DNA of 57,587 nt. Origin: Clostridiales bacterium. Lineage in GTDB: Bacteria; Bacillota; Clostridia; Christensenellales; CAG-138. Where the stretch lies: the NCBI GenBank assembly GCA_024698505.1, contig JAILRE010000021.1:1-57587 (forward strand), in the 5' to 3' direction. Each line of letters begins with the position of its first letter. Within the stretch, counting starts at the first letter, position 1. Positions 1-7,834 of the stretch are shown piece by piece. The notes beneath the pieces were generated by a model. The model worked only from the letters and a program-made list of their open reading frames with translations. It made no database searches and was not told where the DNA came from. Position numbers and translations under genes: made by a program.

Positions 1-174
1 GGCGGGAACGCGGACCTTGGTCGCGCTGCGCACAACGAGAACGTCGAACTCCTTGACGAGCTGGCACAGCTCTTCGGGAGTGGGGGTGGTCTCGGGAACT
101 ACTACCTCATTGCCCTGCTCACGGAGCTTGGCAATGGCGGACTTTTCCATACCGTCGGATGCAAGAATACGCAT
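1..174 (-). CDS. serA: D-3-phosphoglycerate dehydrogenase, N-terminal part (cut by window edge)
   Basis: Only the first 58 codons are present; the gene runs off the left edge. The translation begins MRILASDGMEKSAI and contains a short beta-alpha-beta segment ending LVVRSATKVRVPA, which matches the N-terminal substrate/nucleotide domain of SerA (the VRSxTKV motif). SerA oxidises 3-phosphoglycerate to 3-phosphohydroxypyruvate, the first step of serine synthesis. The start is ATG at 174, preceded by AAGGAG about 9 bases upstream. It lies downstream of serC on the same strand, and serC-serA is a classical pair in Clostridia, which supports the call. The family is well recognised, but most of the protein, including the catalytic domain, is not visible. 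Confidence 0.85.
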   Translation of the reverse strand, partial: MRILASDGMEKSAIAKLREQGNEVVVPETTPTPEELCQLVKEFDVLVVRSATKVRVPA

Positions 175-199
175 GATGATGTATCTCCTTTATTGAATC

Positions 200-480
200 A
201 ATGATTGGTTTGTGATGGGAACAGACGGATGAGGCGGTGGCAGGGCTGAGGTCGAAAAACTTAGGAAAATCATGATTTTCCACCACCTCATCCACCACAG
301 GCTGCGCACGAACGGGCTCGCTGGCGAAATAACCGAGGCTGTGGCTTGCTTTTCCACCTCTTCCACCATCACCTTCGGTGATGGTCCCCCTTCCCCTGCA
401 TAGGGGAAGGTTAAGCTCGAGCGCTTCCCCTCAAGGGGAAGGTTGGCTTGGCTGCGCTCAATCGGTCAATTCCGAATTCC
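200..480. repeat. Intergenic palindrome-rich repeat region between serC and serA
   Basis: This 312-base gap holds no convincing gene. It is packed with inverted repeats: GGAAAATCATGATTTTCC at 264-281 (perfect 18-bp palindrome), ACCATCACC/GGTGATGGT near 366-386, CCTTCCCCT-gcat-AGGGGAAGG near 389-411, and CTTCCCCT-ca-AGGGGAAG near 424-442. Variants of GGATGAGG occur in both orientations (near 228-235 and 287-294). The arrangement resembles degenerate, nested copies of small dispersed intergenic palindromes rather than one terminator. Because it lies inside a likely serC-serA transcript, it would be transcribed as a highly structured spacer. Confidence 0.55.
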
Positions 481-486
481 GAATTA

Positions 487-1581
487 TTACTTGTGCTCCG
501 CTTCGTACTTCTTGAGGAAGTCGACGAGAGCGACAACGCCCTCCTTGGGCATGGCGTTGTAGATGGAGGCCCTGAGACCGCCGACAGACTTGTGGCCCTT
601 GAGGTTATCAAAGCCCGCGGCCTTGGTGGCGGCGACGACCTCGGCGTCCTGCTCCTTGGTGGGAGTGACGAACGGGACGTTCATGAGGGAACGGAACTCG
701 GGCTCTACGGTGCCCTTGAAGAGCTTGGACTGATCGAGGAAGTCGTAAAGGATCTTGGCCTTCTCCTCGTTCATCTTGGCCATGGCCTCGAGGCCGCCGA
801 TGCTCTTGAGGTACTTGAAGACCTGACCGCATACGTAGATGGACCAGCAGTTGGGGGTGTTGTAGAGGGAGTCGTTCTTTGCATGGGTGTCGTAAGCCAT
901 GTAGGTGGGCACCCAGGCGGGCAGCTCGGAAGCGTCGCGGATCAGATCCTCACGCATGATGACGATGACCATGCCGGCGGGGCCGATGTTCTTCTGCACG
1001 CCGCCGTAGATCACGCCGTAATCGGAAACGTTGCAGGGCTTGGAGAGGAACATGGAGCTCTGGTCGGAGACGAGGATCTTGCCCTTGGTGTTGGGCAGCT
1101 TCTGGTAGGTGGTGCCGTGGATGGTCTCGTTCTCGCAGATGTAGACGTAATCGGCGTCCTCGCTGATGGGCAGATCGGAGCAATCGGGGATGTAGCTGTA
1201 GTTGCGATCCTCGCTGGTGGCGACGAGGTTGATCTTGCCGTACTTCTTGGCCTCGTTGTAGGCCTTCTTGGACCAGTTACCGGTAACGATATAATCGGCA
1301 ACGCCGTTCTTCATGAGGTTCATGGGGATCATGGCGAACTGGAGGGTAGCGCCGCCCTGGATGAACATTACCTTGTAGTTGTCGGGGATATGCATGAGAT
1401 CGCGGAGATCCTGCTCGGCCTCGTCAATGATCTTCTGGAAGACCTTGCTGCGGTGGCTCATCTCCATGACGCACATGCCGGAGCCCTCGTAATTCATGAG
1501 GTTGTCACGAATGCCTTCGAGGACCTTCTCGGGAAGAATGGAGGGACCTGCGGAGAAGTTGTAAATACGATCGTAAGCCAT
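487..1581 (-). CDS. serC: Phosphoserine aminotransferase
   Basis: 364 residues, full length for the family. SerC is a PLP enzyme that transfers the amino group from glutamate to 3-phosphohydroxypyruvate, giving phosphoserine, the second step of serine synthesis. Diagnostic segments are the N-terminal YNFSAGPSILPEKVL, MEMSHRSKVFQKII (substrate loop), FIQGGATLQFAMIPMNL (PLP phosphate contact), and VYGGVQKNIGPAG-type lysine motif (here IYGGVQKNIGPAG, carrying the Schiff-base Lys). The C-terminal GHKSVGGLRASIYNAMP is typical. ATG start with AAGGAG 7-8 bases upstream. Transcribed from its own sigma-A promoter and followed, after the palindrome-rich gap, by serA. Confidence 0.97.
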   Translation of the reverse strand: MAYDRIYNFSAGPSILPEKVLEGIRDNLMNYEGSGMCVMEMSHRSKVFQKIIDEAEQDLRDLMHIPDNYKVMFIQGGATLQFAMIPMNLMKNGVADYIVTGNWSKKAYNEAKKYGKINLVATSEDRNYSYIPDCSDLPISEDADYVYICENETIHGTTYQKLPNTKGKILVSDQSSMFLSKPCNVSDYGVIYGGVQKNIGPAGMVIVIMREDLIRDASELPAWVPTYMAYDTHAKNDSLYNTPNCWSIYVCGQVFKYLKSIGGLEAMAKMNEEKAKILYDFLDQSKLFKGTVEPEFRSLMNVPFVTPTKEQDAEVVAATKAAGFDNLKGHKSVGGLRASIYNAMPKEGVVALVDFLKKYEAEHK

Positions 1582-1630
1582 ATTGATACTCCTTTATCTT
1601 GCCCTGTTGCGGGCATATTTTTCTAATTGC

Positions 1631-1658
1631 ATTATAACACAAAGAAAAGTGCAATCAA
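1631..1658 (-). promoter_or_regulatory. Sigma-A promoter of serC
   Basis: On the minus strand TTGATT (1653-1658) and TATAAT (1631-1636) are separated by 16 bases, about 50 bases upstream of the serC start. Confidence 0.7.
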
Positions 1659-1718
1659 CCGTTTTTCCGTTAAAACAATGGATATATTTATTTTGAGAGG
1701 AATACCCGGGAGGACAAT

Positions 1719-1747
1719 GAAAAGCGGAGAGGAGGGTCCCTCTCCGC
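1719..1747 (-). terminator. Terminator downstream of the sigma-factor operon
   Basis: Stem GCGGAGAGG/CCTCTCCGC (1724-1732 with 1739-1747) with a 6-base loop, followed on the minus strand by TTTTC. It lies just after the membrane-partner gene and before the serC promoter. Confidence 0.75.
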
Positions 1748-1782
1748 GCAGGTTTCCTGCAGGGAATCTGCAGGGCTTATCC

Positions 1783-2580
1783 TCAATTCTCCAGCCCTCT
1801 AAGCCATTCAAAGGTCATTTCCGGGAAACGGCCGACAATATAGGGCTTTTCTTTTTCATCGTACCTGACCTCGAAAACGTCGTCCCTGCCGCCAATCGCA
1901 ATAGCGCAGTTATCCCAAAGCCAATCGGAACCGATCTCCGGTTTATGCAGGAACAGTATGTACTCTTCGCAGTCAAGCTTCGGCGCATCCGGACTGCACA
2001 GATAGAAATCAGTCTGGAGGTATGCGACGCCCTCGGTCAACAGACGGTCCAGCTTCTCCGCAGCTTTCCCTCCCTTGTAGATCTCGACGATGTAAAAACC
2101 GTAAAGAGTTCGGGGCTTCATACAGCTCTCATCCAAAATGGGATCGCCGTTATTATCGAAATCAAAATGCGTTTGGACCATTGCGGGGGTCTTCTCGCCT
2201 ATCCTCGCACGGATAATACAGTCTGCGTCCTCTGCAAGCTCATAGGCGCTCTTGTATTCCTTTCGGCCCTCGTCTTTGTACCATTCGGGATTCGGCGTTG
2301 CGCCCGCTTCGGGAAGAGGGATAGGCTTTACGAACGGATCGGGCGTCACGCCGGGATCGCTGCACATCATCGGTATTGCTTGGGGGCCGACGGAATGTTC
2401 CCCCTTAGGGCTGTTTTCCCACGGCTTGGTGAGGATCAGTACTGCGGCTCCAACCGTGAGCAGAGCTGCTGCCGCAAGGTACGCAATGAGCCTTTTTCTG
2501 TTTGCTGTATGTATTTTTGTGCTATTCAGAACGGAATCGTCGGCTTCGCCGACAGCGCGGAAAAGATCCTCGTTATTCAT
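1783..2580 (-). CDS. Membrane-anchored protein co-transcribed with ECF sigma factor (putative anti-sigma)
   Basis: 265 residues. A short cytoplasmic N-terminus (MNNEDLFRAVGEADDSVL...) is followed by one transmembrane helix at about 31-50 (LIAYLAAAALLTVGAAVLIL) and a large extracytoplasmic part with a segment rich in Pro and Glu. The start codon overlaps the stop of the upstream sigma gene (ATGA), so the two are translationally coupled. Topology and position fit a single-pass anti-sigma factor or sensor, but I see no ZAS zinc motif (HxxxCxxC) and the extracytoplasmic domain is not one I recognise. The gene at 17050-17898 has the same architecture and genomic position, so this organism has at least two such pairs. 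Function is inferred from context only. Confidence 0.6.
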   Translation of the reverse strand: MNNEDLFRAVGEADDSVLNSTKIHTANRKRLIAYLAAAALLTVGAAVLILTKPWENSPKGEHSVGPQAIPMMCSDPGVTPDPFVKPIPLPEAGATPNPEWYKDEGRKEYKSAYELAEDADCIIRARIGEKTPAMVQTHFDFDNNGDPILDESCMKPRTLYGFYIVEIYKGGKAAEKLDRLLTEGVAYLQTDFYLCSPDAPKLDCEEYILFLHKPEIGSDWLWDNCAIAIGGRDDVFEVRYDEKEKPYIVGRFPEMTFEWLRGLEN

Positions 2581-3134
2581 AGTAATCCCTCTCTTTCAAG
2601 ATACTGCCTCAGTTTTTTGCGCGTACGGCTCAAAAGGGACATTACCGCGTTATCGCTCATGCCAAGCTCGGCGGCAATCGTTTTGATCTGTTTCAGTTCG
2701 AATACCCGATCCAGAAAGACGCGCCGTTCCCTTTGGGAGACGCGGCGAAGAAAAGCGTTCACGGCGTTCTTCAGTTCGTTATACTCCGCTTCGGAAGCTG
2801 CGTCGCCCTGCGCGGGGACGACCTCCGAGAGCTCGTCGAGCACGAGCGCCGTTTCCCCTCCCCCGCGCTTTTTGCGGGAAAGCTCCTTAAAGCGGTTGAA
2901 CGAAACGTTCCGCGTTATCCTGAGCAGATAAAGTCCGAGCTTTTCCGGGCGCTTCGGCGGGATGGTATCCCACGCCTTCAAAAGCGCCGAGCTCACGCAT
3001 TCCTCAGCATCCTCGCGGCTTCCCAGTACGTTTTTTGCGACCGAGAAGCAGTACCCGCCGTATTTGAGCTGCGCCTCCTTTACGGCGCGCTCGTCTCTTT
3101 CGAAGAACAGCCCGATCAATTCATCGTCGTTCAT
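2577..3134 (-). CDS. ECF-type RNA polymerase sigma factor
   Basis: About 185 residues. Region 2 is visible as ELIGLFFERDERAVKEAQLKYG...NVLGSREDAEECVSSALLKAW, followed by PPKRPEKLGLYLLRITRN and region 4 with the helix-turn-helix (QIKTIAAELGMSDNAVMSLLSRTRKKLRQYL), the usual order for extracytoplasmic-function sigma-70 factors. The longer reading from 3152 would put the ribosome binding site (AAAGGAGAT) inside the coding sequence, so I place the start at the ATG at 3134. It overlaps the downstream membrane-protein gene by 4 bases. The upstream box at 3154-3178 is shared with the second ECF operon, suggesting autoregulation. Confidence 0.92.
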   Translation of the reverse strand: MNDDELIGLFFERDERAVKEAQLKYGGYCFSVAKNVLGSREDAEECVSSALLKAWDTIPPKRPEKLGLYLLRITRNVSFNRFKELSRKKRGGGETALVLDELSEVVPAQGDAASEAEYNELKNAVNAFLRRVSQRERRVFLDRVFELKQIKTIAAELGMSDNAVMSLLSRTRKKLRQYLEREGLL

Positions 3135-3153
3135 CGATCTATCTCCTTTCAAA

Positions 3154-3178
3154 AAGGTACCTTCACCCTATAAGACAA
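3154..3178 (-). promoter_or_regulatory. Conserved upstream box of ECF operon 1
   Basis: Minus strand GTCTTATAGGGTGAAGG followed by the palindrome AAGGTACCTT (3154-3163). The same arrangement, GTCTTATTAAGTGAAGG plus AAGGATCCTT, precedes the ECF gene at 17900-18454, at nearly the same distance (about 35 bases) from the start codon. GTC-TTAT is a plausible ECF -10 element and the palindrome a possible operator or leader element; both roles are inference. Confidence 0.55.
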
Positions 3179-3198
3179 CTTTTCACTGCCGACCTTGC

Positions 3199-3229
3199 AA
3201 AAAGCGGGAAGGATCCGCTTCCTTCCCGC
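3199..3229 (-). terminator. Terminator of the pgi-rodA operon
   Basis: Stem GCGGGAAGGA/TCCTTCCCGC (3204-3213 with 3220-3229), loop of 6, then TTTTTGC on the minus strand, just after the rodA stop codon. Confidence 0.9.
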
Positions 3230-3237
3230 AATCTCTA

Positions 3238-4446
3238 TCATCCCAGCAGTACCTCGTCCTTGACCTGCGCCTTGTCGCGCCGGCGCTTCTTCTTGACGGG
3301 GTGACGCATATAGACGTTCAGCACTATGCCCACGCCTATCATGTTCGTCAGCATATTCGAGCCGCCGTAGCTGACGAACGGGAGCGGTATGCCCGTCATG
3401 GGCATGAGGCCTATCGTCATTCCGATGTTCTCGAAAACGTGCGCTATCAGCATTCCCGTCACGCCGACGGCGAGCAGCATGCCGAAATTGTCCCTCGCCT
3501 TGACGGCGATATAGAGCCACCTGAGAGCGAGCAGGAAGAACAGCACTATCAGCACCGTGCCTCCGACGAAGCCTATCCCCTCCACTATGCCGCTGTAAAT
3601 GAAGTCGGTATGGCGCTCGGGAACGTATTTGAGCTGCGCCAGAGTGCCCGTGGAGAAGAAGCCCTTGCCGAGAAGACGGCCCGAGCCTATTACGACCTTG
3701 CTCGTCGCCACCTGATAGCCCGCGCCGAGTGGATCGTACGAGGGATCGAGGAAGGAGATTATCCTCTTCTGCTGCGAGGAGGTGAACAGGAAGAAATACG
3801 CGAGCGGCAGCGCCGTGCCGAGCGCCGCGGCGGCGCCCGCTATCCAGTACCACTTTATCCTCGCGGCAAACAGTATGAACGCGAGTATTACGATGAGCAC
3901 GAACGCCGTGCCGTAGTCGGGCTGCAGCGCGATGAGCAGGAATGGTATCATCGTGAACAGCACGCAGAGGAAGATATCCTTGAGCTTCAGTATCCTGCCG
4001 TCCGCGTCCATCGCCTTCGAAGCGATCTTCGAGACCATCACAATCACGGCGACCTTCGAGAGCTCGCCCGGCTGGATGGCCCTTTCGATGCTGTCGAATA
4101 TGAACCAGCCCTGCGCGCCGCCCCTGACCTTGCCGAATACGAAGAGCATCGCCAGCAGGCCGACTATCCCGATATAGACGTAGAGTATGAGGGGCTTGAA
4201 GATATTGTAATCGAAGAGCATCACGATTATCATCGCGGCGAGGCCGACGAGGAAATTGATCGCCTGCCTCTGCACGTAATCGAGATTGAGCTTGGCCAAT
4301 ACGTCGGAAATGCCCTGCTCCGTGCCGTCGAACGGCGTTGCGAGCACCGAAGTGAGCGCGACGATACCGAAGCCCACCAGCACGAATACGAGCGCCACGG
4401 TGAACCAGTCTATGCTCCTGAAATCTTTTTTATCGTAAAGGCTCAA
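3238..4446 (-). CDS. rodA: RodA-type peptidoglycan glycosyltransferase (SEDS family)
   Basis: 402 residues with about ten hydrophobic segments, a SEDS polymerase that links lipid II into glycan strands during cell elongation, working with a class B PBP in the membrane. Family signatures include the C-terminal GMTIGLMPMTGIPLPFVSYGGSNMLTN loop and PERHTDFIYSGIVEGIGFVGG, plus QPDYGTAFVL near the middle. A second SEDS gene (ftsW) lies in the dcw cluster, so this non-dcw copy is most likely the elongation enzyme RodA. It starts with TTG at 4446, with GAGGGG a few bases upstream, and follows pgi by 27 bases, so both are probably one transcript. The C-terminus is a basic cytoplasmic tail (HPVKKKRRRDK). 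Confidence 0.9.
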   Translation of the reverse strand: MSLYDKKDFRSIDWFTVALVFVLVGFGIVALTSVLATPFDGTEQGISDVLAKLNLDYVQRQAINFLVGLAAMIIVMLFDYNIFKPLILYVYIGIVGLLAMLFVFGKVRGGAQGWFIFDSIERAIQPGELSKVAVIVMVSKIASKAMDADGRILKLKDIFLCVLFTMIPFLLIALQPDYGTAFVLIVILAFILFAARIKWYWIAGAAAALGTALPLAYFFLFTSSQQKRIISFLDPSYDPLGAGYQVATSKVVIGSGRLLGKGFFSTGTLAQLKYVPERHTDFIYSGIVEGIGFVGGTVLIVLFFLLALRWLYIAVKARDNFGMLLAVGVTGMLIAHVFENIGMTIGLMPMTGIPLPFVSYGGSNMLTNMIGVGIVLNVYMRHPVKKKRRRDKAQVKDEVLLG

Positions 4447-4473
4447 TTATACCCCTCGGGATCGTGATATCGT

Positions 4474-5844
4474 TCAGACCGTCCTTCTCGCCGAGTTTTC
4501 CTTCATCTCGCCGAGCTTCGCCTCGTAGCCCTTCTTGCCGAGGAGCGCGTAGGTCATGTTCTTGCCCTCCTCAACGCCGGGCTGATCGTATGCGTTGATG
4601 CCGAGTATCTCGCCCGCGTAGGCCGTCGCGAGCTCGAAGAGCATCATGAGCTGGCCTATCGTATTGGCGTTTACCTCGGGCAGGAGTATCGTCTTGTTCA
4701 TATGCCCGCTGACGGTTACGGCGTGCTCCGTGGCCCTGCGCTCGGCGGATATGAGCTCGTTGAACGTGTGGCCGGAGAGGAACGCGACGTTGGGGTTCTC
4801 GTCGACGGCATGGGGGATCGTGAATACGGTGCGGTAATTCTCAACGCCGAGGAACGTGACCGTCTTGTCGAAGGGGCCGTCGGTGTAGAGCTGGACCTGC
4901 GAATGCTGATCGGTGACGCCGAGCGCCTTAACGGGCGTCTGTCCGAAGCGGGCCTCTCCCCTCTTCTTGCCGAGGGATTCCGCCCAAAGCTGAGCGTACC
5001 AGTCGGAGAAGTATTTGAGCGAATCCGCGTAGGGCATCAGCACGCCTATATTCGCGCCGAGCTTCATTGCGGAGGTCTCGAGCAGCGCGTACATGAGAGC
5101 GGGGTTTTCGAATACGTTGTCGCTGTCGCAGAGCTTATCCATATAAGCCGCGCCGTCAAGCATGGCTTCGATATCTATGCCGCAGACCGCCGCGGGCAGG
5201 AGCCCGACGGGGCACATCTCGGAGAATCTGCCGCCGACTCCCTCGGGCACGCAGAAGGTGGTGAGACCGTACTTTTTCGCGATGCCTATGAGGTTGCCCT
5301 TCTCGCGGTCGGTGGTTGCGATGAGCCTCTCCTTGAGCGCGTCCTCGCCGTAGAGGTCGATGAGCAGGCGCATAACGGTCAGAAGCTGGGCCATCGTCTC
5401 CGAGGTGGAGCCGGATTTGGTGATGACGTTGAACACCGTCTTTTCGGGCTCTATGACGTCCATGAGCGCGGCCATGCGCTCGGGATCGACGTTATCCTCC
5501 ACGTAGAGCTTGGGGCCGTTCCGCTTTTCGCGGGGGAGCTCGTTATACCTCGGATGGTTGAGCGCCTGCTGTACGGCGATGGGGCCGAGCGCGCTCCCGC
5601 CTATGCCGAGAACGACGAAATACTCCGCGCTCTCCCTCACCTTTTCGGCGACGGCCTTTATCTTTGCAACGATCTCCTTCTGGTTATAGGGAAGATCGCG
5701 CCATCTGATGACGTCCCTCTTGGCCCTCAGGCCCTCGAGCGCCGCCCTGCCCCTCTCGGGATAGAGCGCGAGCTCGCTTTCGGGGATGCCCTTTGCTCCG
5801 ACGGCGCTTTCCAGCATATTGGTATAGTCGATGCGAATGCGCAT
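4474..5844 (-). CDS. pgi: Glucose-6-phosphate isomerase
   Basis: 456 residues, normal for bacterial Pgi of this group; interconverts glucose-6-phosphate and fructose-6-phosphate in glycolysis. Motifs seen: VVLGIGGSALGPIAVQQAL (sugar phosphate loop), VFNVITKSGSTSETMAQ (phosphate-binding SGST), GVGGRFSEMCPVGLLPAA, and GVTDQHSQVQLYTDGPFDKTV with the catalytic His/Gln region. The open frame extends further upstream to 6420, but that extension is the reverse side of the lipoprotein gene at 5935-6405. The ATG at 5844 has GGAGG 7 bases upstream and a promoter just beyond. It is followed closely by rodA; the pairing of glycolysis with cell elongation is unusual but probably just local order. Confidence 0.96.
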   Translation of the reverse strand: MRIRIDYTNMLESAVGAKGIPESELALYPERGRAALEGLRAKRDVIRWRDLPYNQKEIVAKIKAVAEKVRESAEYFVVLGIGGSALGPIAVQQALNHPRYNELPREKRNGPKLYVEDNVDPERMAALMDVIEPEKTVFNVITKSGSTSETMAQLLTVMRLLIDLYGEDALKERLIATTDREKGNLIGIAKKYGLTTFCVPEGVGGRFSEMCPVGLLPAAVCGIDIEAMLDGAAYMDKLCDSDNVFENPALMYALLETSAMKLGANIGVLMPYADSLKYFSDWYAQLWAESLGKKRGEARFGQTPVKALGVTDQHSQVQLYTDGPFDKTVTFLGVENYRTVFTIPHAVDENPNVAFLSGHTFNELISAERRATEHAVTVSGHMNKTILLPEVNANTIGQLMMLFELATAYAGEILGINAYDQPGVEEGKNMTYALLGKKGYEAKLGEMKENSARRTV

Positions 5845-5875
5845 AAAAATGTCCTCCGATGCGTTATTTGGATTT

Positions 5876-5884
5876 ATTATACCA
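5876..5884 (-). promoter_or_regulatory. Extended -10 promoter of pgi-rodA
   Basis: Minus strand TGGTATAAT (extended -10, TGN-TATAAT) about 32 bases upstream of the pgi ATG. No good -35 is visible, which is usual for extended -10 promoters. Confidence 0.6.
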
Positions 5885-5934
5885 CAAGTCGAACGGATTT
5901 TGTACGGGGAATTTGCATATGATCGAATATGTTT

Positions 5935-6405
5935 ATGAAAAAGACCGCTGCCTTCGCGATGCTCGCCTGTTTTATCTGCCTTTTTCCCGCCTGCGGGAAG
6001 GGCACCCGCGCCGATAAGAACGAATCGCCCGTCTGCGTTATGCGCCTTTGCGTGAGGGACGGCCCCGCCGACGAGCCGATATATGGCGCATGCGTTGTCG
6101 TTCCCGAGACGGGCGAGCGTTTTTACACGGATGAAAACGGCCTCACTCCCAAGATGGAGCTGCCCGTGATACCGGACGAAAACCTCAGCGGCATACTTCC
6201 CTCCCGCGGGGGGCGGATCACGTTCATAGTCTACGCGGAGGGCTACACGCCCTATCTGCTCCTCTACGCGAGGACCTTCCCGGGCGTTCGCGATACGCCG
6301 ACGGCGCTCCTCTTCCCGGACGACGGGACTTTGCCCGTGTTCACGGTGATCGAGGCCCCCGATGAAGGCTGGTGCCGGGAGCTTGCGGAGAAGTTCAGAC
6401 CGTAA
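5935..6405 (+). CDS. Small lipoprotein with a regulatory-like beta-sandwich domain
   Basis: About 156 residues. The N-terminus MKKTAAFAMLACFICLFPAC is a lipoprotein signal peptide with lipobox FPAC, so the mature protein should be anchored to the outer face of the membrane by its Cys. The body (RLCVRDGPADEPIYGACVVV...FYTDENGLTPKMELP...ITFIVYAEGYTPYLL) has the layout of a carboxypeptidase-regulatory-like/Ig-type domain: a variable loop, the TDENG turn, then YAEGY. It is divergent from pgi. A start at the ATG at 5929 is also possible; neither has a strong ribosome binding site. Function unknown. Confidence 0.7.
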   Translation: MKKTAAFAMLACFICLFPACGKGTRADKNESPVCVMRLCVRDGPADEPIYGACVVVPETGERFYTDENGLTPKMELPVIPDENLSGILPSRGGRITFIVYAEGYTPYLLLYARTFPGVRDTPTALLFPDDGTLPVFTVIEAPDEGWCRELAEKFRP

Positions 6406-6435
6406 TTGAGCGAAAAACAAGAAAATAATTCTCTG

Positions 6436-6464
6436 TTGACTCGCCTCCTGTATCAGTATATAAT
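6436..6464 (+). promoter_or_regulatory. Sigma-A promoter of the gene at 6520
   Basis: TTGACT (6436-6441), 17-base spacer, TATAAT (6459-6464). Confidence 0.85.
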
Positions 6465-6519
6465 AATATCGAATCAGGATACTCTATTCTCTGTGACTTA
6501 AAGCAAGGGGCGGATCACG

Positions 6520-7710
6520 TTGAAAAAGTCGCTGTCAATACTGCTTGCTGCGATCACGGCGCTTGTGTTCTTGGCGTCGGGCGTGTTTGCCGCGCCCGCA
6601 GAGACGGAATACTATATCGGCCTTACCGAGGCGGACGCCCTGAAGGACGCCCCGAGGGACGGCCGCGTGAGGAAGGGGCTCGAGCTTGCCGAAACGCCCG
6701 AGCTTGCAGTGTTTACGACGGTGCTTGCCGTGCCCTGCGGAAGAGGCGAGACCGAGATAGGCTTTGACAGACACATACTTGACGGAAAGCCCGAGGATTT
6801 CTTCGTTCGAAAAGACGGGTCGGTAGCGATCCTCGATTCCGTCAATATGCGGATAAAGGTATTCGGCCGCTCGGGGGTCATAGAATCCATTCCGGTCCCC
6901 GGGCATTATTATCCAGTGAGCATGACGGAGACGAACGAAGCATTCTTTGTTCTCGATTTTTACGGGTACGTTTACAGGATCGACAAGAAGACGAAGACCG
7001 CGGAGGAATATGCGGCAGTGAAGATGCCTCCCGAGTTCCAGACGCAGTGCATCAGGGCGGACGGATCGGATCTTTATATCTGCACGAGCGGCCTCAGCAT
7101 GAGGAGCGTTGGATGTGAGTTCACAAGCAGCATGAAGGATGCTTACAGGGAAGCGCTTTCCGCAAGAAGGGAACAATTCCGCCTGCACGCTGAAAAGTTC
7201 GTTTATATCGGCAAAAACGATAAGGGCTCTCTTGTATTCGAGAGCCTGTTTCCGGTCGACCGCTATCTCGATTATTACGAAAGGCTCCTGTGCAGGCGCG
7301 ATCCAGTATCCGGAACGATCGGCTGCGCGCTGCTTCGGACTGAGGAATACTCCGTTCTGCCCTCAAATCATATCCGTATAGGCGAAGACGGGAAGCTCTA
7401 CGTGATGGCATGTATGGACGGCTGCACCGCTGTATTTCAAGTGGAGCTCGGAAGCGAATACGAATCCCACGCGGACGAGCTTCGTGAAAGGGCTGAGTGC
7501 TTTTACAACAGGATCAAGTACTCCGAAAGGGAAACGAAAACCGACGTCGTCACAGTGATCGAGTTCTCACAAAGCTCGGTATTGCCCGCAATCGCCGTAA
7601 GGCCATATATCCAGCATATCCTGCTCCTTAAGAGGAGCTTCATACCATATCATTACGAGGACCCGTTCTGCAGGATCTTCTTCCGGGTCATTCTCCAGGC
7701 TCCGGGCTGA
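6520..7710 (+). CDS. Secreted beta-propeller-like protein (paralogue of 14537-15682)
   Basis: 396 residues as read, TTG start at 6520 behind AAGGGGCGG. A Sec signal peptide (about 1-24, ending VFAAPA) has no lipobox Cys, so the protein is probably secreted. The segment GRGETEIGFDRHILDGKPEDFFVRKDGSVAILDSVNMRIKVF is clearly related to the lipoprotein at 14537-15682 (AEFGCDNYGETDGPNDFFIEDGKVVILDTMHKLVKVF), and repeating DG-V-ILD and DFYGYVYRID units suggest a six-bladed propeller of the NHL/SMP-30 kind. The last 50 or so residues (from about 7560) do not resemble the paralogue and overlap an opposite-strand frame, so the natural C-terminus may have been altered. Function unknown. Confidence 0.75.
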   Translation: MKKSLSILLAAITALVFLASGVFAAPAETEYYIGLTEADALKDAPRDGRVRKGLELAETPELAVFTTVLAVPCGRGETEIGFDRHILDGKPEDFFVRKDGSVAILDSVNMRIKVFGRSGVIESIPVPGHYYPVSMTETNEAFFVLDFYGYVYRIDKKTKTAEEYAAVKMPPEFQTQCIRADGSDLYICTSGLSMRSVGCEFTSSMKDAYREALSARREQFRLHAEKFVYIGKNDKGSLVFESLFPVDRYLDYYERLLCRRDPVSGTIGCALLRTEEYSVLPSNHIRIGEDGKLYVMACMDGCTAVFQVELGSEYESHADELRERAECFYNRIKYSERETKTDVVTVIEFSQSSVLPAIAVRPYIQHILLLKRSFIPYHYEDPFCRIFFRVILQAPG

Positions 7711-7761
7711 AATTACGATAGCGTCTCCGTTTGCCTTAACAAGATAATTTTTTACAATCAT
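7567..7761 (-). CDS. Possible small protein, antisense to the 3' end of the preceding gene
   Basis: A 64-residue frame on the minus strand, MIVKNYLVKANGDAIVISARSL...DPAERVLVMIWYEAP...MLDIWPYGDCGQYRAL. Its composition is protein-like (strand-forming start, acidic loop, WYEAP strand), and it competes with the poorly conserved tail of the plus-strand gene. No ribosome binding site is visible, and it follows a hairpin, so it may be only a remnant of a lost gene. Low confidence. Confidence 0.22.
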   Translation of the reverse strand: MIVKNYLVKANGDAIVISARSLENDPEEDPAERVLVMIWYEAPLKEQDMLDIWPYGDCGQYRAL

Positions 7762-7763
7762 AG

Positions 7764-7790
7764 AACAAGCTGTGTATGGCTTGTTTCGTT
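7764..7790 (+). terminator. Weak terminator after the gene at 6520-7710
   Basis: Inverted repeat AACAAGC/GCTTGTT (7764-7770 with 7779-7785), 8-base loop, followed by TCGTTTTAG. Confidence 0.45.
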
Positions 7791-7834
7791 TTAGCACGGT
7801 GAAGATACGATTTGATACAGAAAGAGGTATTACT

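Noticed and set aside
448-1626. Long open frame on the plus strand opposite serC
   Set aside because: Shadow of serC: GC-rich codons leave the complementary frame open; no ribosome binding site and repetitive Val/Gly/Leu composition.
5845-6420. N-terminal extension of Pgi by 192 residues
   Set aside because: Runs antisense to the lipoprotein gene and crosses the pgi promoter; the internal ATG at 5844 matches the family start.
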